From: Candidatus Binataceae bacterium
GTDB lineage: Bacteria; Desulfobacterota; Binatia; Binatales; Binataceae
Direction of reading: 5' to 3'
DNA length: 64,000 bases
Assembly (NCBI GenBank): GCA_035308025.1
Contig: DATGHL010000017.1
Location: 1 to 64,000 of the forward strand
Positions 58,592 to 64,000 of the stretch are shown one piece after another (the first letter of the stretch is position 1; the number at the start of each line of letters is the position of its first letter). Position numbers and translations under genes: made by a program. The notes under the pieces were generated by a model. That model made no database searches. It saw nothing but the letters and a program-made list of their open reading frames with translations, and was not told the DNA's origin.

Positions 58592-59821
58592 TTATTCGGT
58601 GGGGGTGCTCAAATAGGTTTCTGCGACCTTGTGATGATGCCGGATCAGCAGCTCCTGATCCTGCAGGAAGATCTCTTTTCGCGCGCCCGACGCCAGCATC
58701 GTCTGCGTTCGTTCGAGCGTACTGCCGTCTTCCATATTCACATCGCGCAGCATGATCTTGCTGTACTCCTGACTGAAGCGCTGAGCGAGCGTCGTCGCCT
58801 TGGGATAATAGAGGCGGACCTCCCACAATGTGCGGTTCTCCGTCAGCGGCCAGAAGGTGTGCGTCAGATAGGTTTGCGCCGCCACATACATCAGACAATT
58901 GGGAAAGATCGCGTTACCGTCGATCGACCAACTGGGATCGCGCGTCGGATTCAGCCCTTCGGGCACGGCGCCATCGACCGGCCGGATGACGACCGCGCCC
59001 GAGCCGTAGCGAGCCGCAACGCCTTCGACCGGCGTGGGTTTGCGGGCAAAATTCCCGGGCATCGAGATGCGTCCGTGGCGTGGAAAGAGCTTGAATTCCA
59101 GCGCATGGCCGTATTTGTTGGCCGAGTCCGAAAAGACGTTGGGGATCGATCGGCGATGTAGCGTAGTGATGTGCCAAACCTCCTGGAAGGCGTCCTTGAG
59201 GACCTTCCAGTTGGCATGCACCTCGGCGTTCCACCCAAAACGCGTCGCGGCCAACGCGCCGAAGGGATAGCCGCTAAGGCCAGTCCCGAACTCGCCGAGA
59301 TATGCCGTCAGGGTCTCGCTGGGATGTGGATCCATATTGATAAAAATAAAGCCCTCCCAAGTATCGACCGCGATCGGTGCGAGGCCGAGCGCGTCGCGAT
59401 CGAGATTGAAAAAACTCCCCTCATCGGAGATATGGCGCAACGAACCGTCGAGCCCGAATGCCCATCCGTGAAACTTGCAGGCGAAGAGGCCGGGGCAATT
59501 GCCGCTCGCGTCGGGGACGAGTTTATTACCGCGATGCGAACACATGTTATGAAAGGCGCGGATTACGCCGTCTTTGCCGCGCACGATTAGAACCGACGTG
59601 TTGCAGACGGCCAGATCTTTCACGATGTAATCGCCCGGCTTCGGGACCTGCTCGACGCGGGCGACGTTGAGCCACACTTTGCGAAAGATGAGCGCCTGCT
59701 CGCGCTCGAAGTATTCTCGCGAGACATAGGGCGCGATCGGAACCGGCGCAGTCCCGAGTTCAGGATAGAGGTCGTGCCATTTTCTGTCGTTGGCGAGGGG
59801 TCGAGCGGCAGCAGCAGCCAT
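58592..59821 (-). CDS. Rieske-type aromatic-ring-hydroxylating oxygenase, alpha subunit (409 aa)
   Basis: N-terminal Rieske [2Fe-2S] domain with C94/H96 (NMCSHRGNK) and C115/H118 (FACKFHGWAF), then the catalytic domain with the mononuclear iron ligands in KDAFQEVWHITTLHRRSIP. Family is ring-hydroxylating dioxygenases or demethylases. The following gene is not a beta subunit but a 110-residue protein of unknown family, and a VOC protein comes before it, so this may be a three-gene catabolic or modifying set. Electron-transfer partners are not nearby. Confidence 0.88.
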   Translation of the reverse strand: MAAAAARPLANDRKWHDLYPELGTAPVPIAPYVSREYFEREQALIFRKVWLNVARVEQVPKPGDYIVKDLAVCNTSVLIVRGKDGVIRAFHNMCSHRGNKLVPDASGNCPGLFACKFHGWAFGLDGSLRHISDEGSFFNLDRDALGLAPIAVDTWEGFIFINMDPHPSETLTAYLGEFGTGLSGYPFGALAATRFGWNAEVHANWKVLKDAFQEVWHITTLHRRSIPNVFSDSANKYGHALEFKLFPRHGRISMPGNFARKPTPVEGVAARYGSGAVVIRPVDGAVPEGLNPTRDPSWSIDGNAIFPNCLMYVAAQTYLTHTFWPLTENRTLWEVRLYYPKATTLAQRFSQEYSKIMLRDVNMEDGSTLERTQTMLASGARKEIFLQDQELLIRHHHKVAETYLSTPTE

Positions 59822-59838
59822 TTCTGGTCTCTCCTATT

Positions 59839-60171
59839 TCAATCGTGGAGCGGAATAAACCGCTTGAAATCGTAGCCGTCGATAACGCTCGGCTGACCGA
59901 AGTTTTCGATCGCCGGCGCGACCTCAGCCAACGACAAAGTTAGCAGAAAGAGCCGGTTCACATCGGCGGGAACGTTTTCCGGGGCGAAGCCTTCGAGGAA
60001 AGTCAGAATTTCGTCGAGTCGCGGGAGCATCGCGGCGTAAAAATCCCTGATTGCGGCCATCCCGACCGTCTGACGACGGGCCGTGCGCTCGCGTTCGGTC
60101 GCCAGCGCCCAATCCAGATAAGGTTCGAGCGCTGCGAACTGCGCCGGTAATTGAGGCTCACTGGTGCTCAA
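59839..60171 (-). CDS. Hypothetical partner of the Rieske oxygenase (110 aa)
   Basis: No family recognised. Helical, acidic, with conserved-looking segments IRDFYAAMLPRLDEILTFLE and PADVNRLFLLTLSLAEVAPA. No Cys or membrane helix. Seventeen bases before the Rieske gene in the same direction; a small subunit, chaperone or regulator of the oxygenase is plausible. Confidence 0.6.
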   Translation of the reverse strand: MSTSEPQLPAQFAALEPYLDWALATERERTARRQTVGMAAIRDFYAAMLPRLDEILTFLEGFAPENVPADVNRLFLLTLSLAEVAPAIENFGQPSVIDGYDFKRFIPLHD

Positions 60172-60209
60172 TGATGAAGCGCTCCTTTCCTGTTTTATTT
60201 GCCGTCGGC

Positions 60210-60770
60210 TTATTCATTTTCGGCATGACGCCAATTGTTGTTGCTGCTGTGGTCGCCGCGCAGCCAGCGCTCGAGGTCAACGTCAACTGCTTCGCGCCGT
60301 TCGGCCGCGATAGTCTCGGCCTTTGGATGATCGACGGTGAACTCGAGATTGAGGCCATCCGGATCAGTTACATACATCGAGCGGCAGTAGCCGTGCTCGA
60401 TGACAAAGTGCTCGCATCCGGCCTGCTTGAGCCGCTCGGCGATCGCGGCCTGAGTTTCGCCGGTCGTCTTGAGCGCGATGTGGACGAAGGGCGTCGGTCG
60501 AAACTGCGGGCCGAAGCGTTCGTAATCGGCTTCGCTCTCGAATTGAAAGAAAGCGAGCGCCCCGCCGTCGGCGAGCTCGTAGAAAGTATGGCAATAGACG
60601 CGCATCCCGCCGAAAACTTCGTCGCGCTCGGTCCAGCAGGCCGCCAGCGGCAGCCCGATGAGGTCTTCATAAAAACGCCGCGTCACCCGCTGGTCGCGCA
60701 CTACATAGGCGTTGTGATGGAGCCGTAGCGGAATATTCGGTTGCTGGTCCGGGTTCTTGTCGCTTTGCAT
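60210..60770 (-). CDS. VOC family protein (186 aa)
   Basis: Vicinal oxygen chelate fold: LRLHHNAYVVRDQRVTRRFY, then HIALKTTGETQAAIAERLKQ and SMYVTDPDGLNLEFTVDHP with the His/Glu metal ligands. Probably a dioxygenase, lyase or isomerase for an aromatic compound. First clear gene of a transcript that continues to the Rieske pair. Confidence 0.75.
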   Translation of the reverse strand: MQSDKNPDQQPNIPLRLHHNAYVVRDQRVTRRFYEDLIGLPLAACWTERDEVFGGMRVYCHTFYELADGGALAFFQFESEADYERFGPQFRPTPFVHIALKTTGETQAAIAERLKQAGCEHFVIEHGYCRSMYVTDPDGLNLEFTVDHPKAETIAAERREAVDVDLERWLRGDHSSNNNWRHAENE

Positions 60771-60790
60771 TTTTTCAATTTCTCACTTTC

Positions 60791-60871
60791 TCACTGTGCG
60801 AGGCGCTTAGATAAACGCGGTGCCCAAGTCTCACGATTGTCGAGGTCGATAGGGCGGATGAGCGCAGCCAT
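60791..60871 (-). CDS. Possible small ORF before the VOC gene (26 aa)
   Basis: ATG 60871 follows a GAGGAG site by five bases. The frame, MAALIRPIDLDNRETWAPRL plus six residues, ends at 60791, 20 bases before the VOC gene. It may be a leader peptide, a small partner protein or the remnant of a longer gene. The ribosome site is better than that of many longer ORFs nearby. Confidence 0.35.
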   Translation of the reverse strand: MAALIRPIDLDNRETWAPRLSKRLAQ

Positions 60872-60940
60872 CAAACTCCTCAACGCGGGTCGTTTTTTTC
60901 ACCACTCGCAGATTCGGCTCGCTATGGGTTCCACCTAGTG

Positions 60941-61708
60941 TTAGTCCCGGCGCTTAGCGCCCTGCAAGATGTCGAACTTGCCGCGCTTACGCTCGCGTCG
61001 GAGGAGAACCCAGACCGCGCCCGCGCCGCCGTCATAGGCGCGCGCGCTGGTGAAGGCGAGCACGTAGCCGCCGATCGTGCCGTGCGAGAGCCATTGCGCG
61101 ACGGCATGCTTGAGCACCGGTTGACCGCCGGGCGAGCGCAGTCCGCGGCCATGGACCACCAGCACTGCGCGCCGCCCCTTGCGCACGGACTCGACGATAA
61201 AATCGGTGAGGACGACCTTGGCTTCGGGCTGGATCAGCCCGTGGAGGTCTAGGTGGCCCTGGGTGGCGAAGTCGCCGCGCCGCAACTGGGAGACGACGCG
61301 CGGATCGAGACCCAGCCGCGCGCCCTCGACGTATTCGTCGGTCTCGGTCAACTCGAAGGGGGCCTGCCCTGAGACGAGATCGGAGAGTTGCGCGAGCACC
61401 TCGGCGTCCTCGCTAACTATGGTGCGGGTGACCCGCGGCTCGATCGCGATACGATCGCTCGCCACCCCATCGAGGCGGCGGACTCCCGCGAGCGCCTGCT
61501 GGAGCAGCGTCGCGTCGTCGAGGGCGGGAGGCGCCGAGGTTTTCGCGGCAGCAGGCAGCAAGGTCGGGAGAGGATTCGCGATCGGCGGCGGCGTTGGCGC
61601 ACGTCCTTTGAGCAATTTCTCCAAGTCTTTGAACGGCGACTTGAAAACCGCTTTGGGCTCCGTAGGCGGCGATGGTTCGTGGGGATCCGGTTTGCGTTTT
61701 CTGCCCAT
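60941..61708 (-). CDS. Smr (MutS2-type) domain protein (255 aa)
   Basis: A Pro/Ala-rich, disordered first half (FKDLEKLLKGRAPTPPPIAN) is followed by an Smr domain with LDLHGLIQPEAKVVLTDFIV and VVHGRGLRSPGGQPVLKHAV; the LDLHG and HGRG motifs are those of Smr nucleases. Likely acts on DNA or on mRNA at stalled ribosomes. No MutS2 core is attached. Divergent from the thiamine enzyme. Confidence 0.8.
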   Translation of the reverse strand: MGRKRKPDPHEPSPPTEPKAVFKSPFKDLEKLLKGRAPTPPPIANPLPTLLPAAAKTSAPPALDDATLLQQALAGVRRLDGVASDRIAIEPRVTRTIVSEDAEVLAQLSDLVSGQAPFELTETDEYVEGARLGLDPRVVSQLRRGDFATQGHLDLHGLIQPEAKVVLTDFIVESVRKGRRAVLVVHGRGLRSPGGQPVLKHAVAQWLSHGTIGGYVLAFTSARAYDGGAGAVWVLLRRERKRGKFDILQGAKRRD

Positions 61709-61813
61709 GATGAATCATAGCTGTCCGCGCGATCCGATTCAGAACTCCAGGAGAGAACGGGACTTCGCAATTGATCGCAAAAAGCGGTAGAGAGATGAGC
61801 GGAGGATTCGCAC

Positions 61814-63445
61814 ATGGCCATGGTCAGCGGCAACGAACTGGTCGTCCGGGCGCTTCAGGACGAAGGCGTCGATACGGTCTTCTATCTCACGGGCGGGCCG
61901 ATGGTCGACGTCGCGGCCGGCTGTATCAAGGCCTTTCACTCCGTGGATGTGCGCCATGAGCAGGCCGCCGCGATGGCGGCGCATGCCTACAGTCGCGTGC
62001 TCGGGCGTCCGGGCGTCTGCTTTGCGGCCTCCGGACCGGGCACGACCAACCTGATCACCGGGGTTGGCAACGCCTACCTCGACGCAGTTCCCGTGGTTGC
62101 ACTCGGCGGCGCGAGCGCGGTCGCACAGGACGGGATGGGCGCGTTCCAGGAAATGGATCAGGTGGGGATGTTCAAACCGATCACCAAGTTTTCCGAGCGC
62201 GTGTACGACACGGCGCGCATCCCCGAGATCATCAACAAGGCGTTCCGCGTTGCTACCGGCGGGCAACCTGGTCCGGTTTACGTCGATCTGCCGGGCGACG
62301 TGCTCTACAAGAAGGTCGAGGAAGCCGAAGTTTTGTTCCCGAAACGGCCGCACGCCGTGCCGCGCATCTCCGGCGATCCCGCGATGGTCGCGCGGGCGAT
62401 CGCGATGTTGCGTGACGCGAAACGCCCACTCGTCCTAACCGGCACCGGGATCCTCTGGTCGTGCGCGATGAAGGAGCTGCGCGAGTTCGTCGAGCTCAGC
62501 GGGATCCCGTTCTACACCACGCCGCAGGGTCGCGGGGTGATCGAGGAAGACCACGCCTTGAGTTTTCTGGGCGCGCGCAATCAGGCGTGGAAAGAGGCCG
62601 ACGTCGTATTGGTCGTCGGGACCCGGCTCAACTTCATCGTCGGCTTCGGCCTGCCGCCGCGCTGGGCGGAGGACGTCAAGATCATCCAGGTGGATATCTC
62701 GGACGAAGAGATCGGCCGCAATCGTGCTGTCGCGGTGGGGATTGTCGGCGACGCGAAGGTGGTGCTGCGCCAGTTGATCGATGAGGGACGCGACGCCTTC
62801 CGCGGCGCACAGCGCACCTCGTGGCTCGAAACGCTGCGCAGCGGTGATACGCGCGCCCAGGAGAAGGCCGTCGCGCTGCTGAATTCGACCAAGCAGCCGA
62901 TTCATCCCTTGCGGTTGTGCAAGGAAGTTCGCGACTTTATGGACCGCGACGCGATCATCGTGGTGGACGGCCACGAGATTCTGAACTTCGCGCGGCAGTC
63001 GATTTCAATCCATGCCGCCGGCCACAGCGTCAACGCCGGACCCAATGGCTGTATGGGCGTTGCGGTGCCGTTCGGACTGGGGGCCAAGGTGGCGAAGCCC
63101 GACACCCAGGTTATCGTGCTTAGCGGTGACGGCTCCTTTGGGATGAACGGGATGGAGATCGACACGATGGTGCGGCACAAGATTCCGGCGATCATCGTGA
63201 TCAGCAACAACGGCGGATGGGCGGGGATCGGCGGGATGGACGCGGGCCGCGACCTCGGCTACAGCCGCTACGACAAGATGGCCGAAGTCTTTGGCGCGTA
63301 TGGCGAGTTCGTCGAAGATCCCGCGAAGATCCGCGCAGCGCTCGATCGCGCAGCGAACTCGGGCAAGCCGGCCGTGGTCAACGTGGTCACCGACCCGCAC
63401 GCGCGCTCGTCAACGGTTTCGTTCGCGAACTATCGCGCGATCTAA
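61814..63445 (+). CDS. Thiamine-diphosphate enzyme of the oxalyl-CoA decarboxylase/AHAS type (543 aa)
   Basis: Three-domain TPP enzyme: catalytic Glu49 in VRHEQAAAMAAHAYSR, the central domain ARAIAMLRDAKRPLVLTGTG, and the pyrimidine/diphosphate site SGDGSFGMNGMEIDTMV followed by NNGG. Similarity to acetolactate synthase, oxalyl-CoA decarboxylase and 2-hydroxyacyl-CoA lyase cannot be resolved by eye. Presence of CoA-transferases elsewhere in the window would fit an acyl-CoA substrate. Start ATG 61814 or 61820. Confidence 0.8.
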   Translation: MAMVSGNELVVRALQDEGVDTVFYLTGGPMVDVAAGCIKAFHSVDVRHEQAAAMAAHAYSRVLGRPGVCFAASGPGTTNLITGVGNAYLDAVPVVALGGASAVAQDGMGAFQEMDQVGMFKPITKFSERVYDTARIPEIINKAFRVATGGQPGPVYVDLPGDVLYKKVEEAEVLFPKRPHAVPRISGDPAMVARAIAMLRDAKRPLVLTGTGILWSCAMKELREFVELSGIPFYTTPQGRGVIEEDHALSFLGARNQAWKEADVVLVVGTRLNFIVGFGLPPRWAEDVKIIQVDISDEEIGRNRAVAVGIVGDAKVVLRQLIDEGRDAFRGAQRTSWLETLRSGDTRAQEKAVALLNSTKQPIHPLRLCKEVRDFMDRDAIIVVDGHEILNFARQSISIHAAGHSVNAGPNGCMGVAVPFGLGAKVAKPDTQVIVLSGDGSFGMNGMEIDTMVRHKIPAIIVISNNGGWAGIGGMDAGRDLGYSRYDKMAEVFGAYGEFVEDPAKIRAALDRAANSGKPAVVNVVTDPHARSSTVSFANYRAI

Positions 63446-63449
63446 AACA

Positions 63450-63518
63450 CTAGCGGAGCGCGGTTGCCGCGCGGAGCGAGCAGGCGAGTCTGCGAGCTGC
63501 GTTAAGATTCTTGATTAG
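63450..63518 (+). repeat. Interspersed 69-bp repeat, copy 2 (reference)
   Basis: From CTAGCGG to TTGATTAG. Contains GCGCGG-TTG-CCGCGC, a 6-bp hairpin, and the core at 63473-63503 shared with dinB. Follows the thiamine-enzyme stop by four bases, as copy 1 follows the methyltransferase; both copies have the same end next to the gene. Confidence 0.75.
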
Positions 63519-63527
63519 AGCGCTCTG

Positions 63528-64000
63528 TCACGGGGAAGGTTGATTCAACTCTTTTTCTTCGTGGCGGCGGAGTTTCTCGAGCAGCGTGCGGACGTTCTTG
63601 ACCTCGACGATTTTCCAGCGGCCATCCTCGCGCGCCATCTGCACCTCCCACACCTGACCCTTATGATCGGTCCAGCGCGTGTAGGCGGCGTCGCCGTCGC
63701 GATGGAGCAGCGCAATCGCGCCTGCCACCGCCGCTGGGGGCATCTGCACCTGCTGGACGCCGTCGTTGACCTGCTGGACCGCCCACTGCCGCAGCAACGC
63801 CGCCATCGGACCGGAAAAGAGATTGACCATGCCCTTGCCGAGCAATTGGCCGAGCAGGTTGCTGCCGGCGCTGGTGTCTGAGGCACCGCTCCCGCTGTTG
63901 TCGCCCTCGATCATCTCGGCGCCGGCCGCCTGGACGACTTTCTGAAAATCAACATAGTCCGCCGCGGCCGCGCCGTTGCGCGCGTCCACGCACTGCTTAA
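63528..64000 (-). CDS. DUF2939-like protein, start outside the window
   Basis: The frame is open through GTG 63989 to the window edge (KQCVDARNGAAAADYVDFQK). It resembles DUF2939 proteins: a 'run of charged residues' pattern, the segment ALLRQWAVQQVNDGVQQVQM and TRWTDHKGQVWEVQMAREDG near the end, finishing KNVRTLLEKLRRHEEKE. These usually have an N-terminal membrane anchor and a periplasmic domain. The start was cut off by the window. Confidence 0.6.
   Translation of the reverse strand, partial: KQCVDARNGAAAADYVDFQKVVQAAGAEMIEGDNSGSGASDTSAGSNLLGQLLGKGMVNLFSGPMAALLRQWAVQQVNDGVQQVQMPPAAVAGAIALLHRDGDAAYTRWTDHKGQVWEVQMAREDGRWKIVEVKNVRTLLEKLRRHEEKELNQPSP

Overview
This is GC-rich chromosomal DNA from a Gram-negative bacterium. 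The outer-membrane tol-pal operon, outer-membrane-type lipoproteins and an F0 ATP synthase operon point that way. The mixture of CaiB/BaiF CoA-transferases, luciferase-like (F420-type) oxidoreductases, Rieske oxygenases, GloVer-repeat secreted proteins and a split ATP synthase locus is what I would expect from an aerobic soil lineage near the old Deltaproteobacteria, such as Candidatus Binatota. That placement is inference only; no rRNA or tRNA gene was recognised here.

1-16.6 kb: two related Mu-like transposable elements lie in opposite orientation with their right ends about 0.3 kb apart. The left one (plus strand, running off the left edge) holds a 5'-less gp16/GemA gene, orphans, a Mu protease, a tail-assembly chaperone with a probable -1 frameshift, a tape measure and an inverted cargo gene. 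The right one (minus strand, about 9.9 kb, candidate ends at 6668 and 16547 with inverted GATCAAACCA termini) runs repressor, Ner, MuA in two pieces, frameshifted MuB, small early genes, gp16, protease remnant, tape measure, cargo gene. Both lack recognisable terminase, portal, major head, sheath, tube and baseplate genes. They are either decayed prophages or a reduced Mu-type lineage; the repeated gene set favours an old reduction, but many frameshifts show present decay.

16.6-31.2 kb: a badly frameshifted two-component system, DUF805, a secreted GloVer protein, a VOC protein plus a pair of class III CoA-transferases (only one has the catalytic Asp), a FecR-domain protein, a Cys-rich secreted protein, a large membrane-anchored orphan, an EmrB-type efflux pump and a formyltransferase.

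31.4-45.5 kb: tiny membrane proteins, a DUF6496 basic protein, lipoprotein and membrane orphans, the complete tolQRAB-pal-cpoB operon, ribF, two luciferase-like oxidoreductases, an exported methyltransferase-like protein and an enoyl-CoA hydratase.

45.5-58.6 kb: the likely replication-origin neighbourhood. A haem operon (hemD-hemE fusion, hemH, hemG) ends in dinB and converges on dnaA-dnaN-udg. On the other side of dnaA lies hemL followed by atpZ, atpI, atpB, atpE and a clear terminator. A 69-bp interspersed repeat occurs in several intergenic places and, as a 31-bp core, in frame inside dinB.

58.6-64 kb: a Rieske oxygenase with two companions and a possible 26-residue ORF, a Smr-domain protein, a thiamine-diphosphate enzyme and the 3' part of a DUF2939-like gene.
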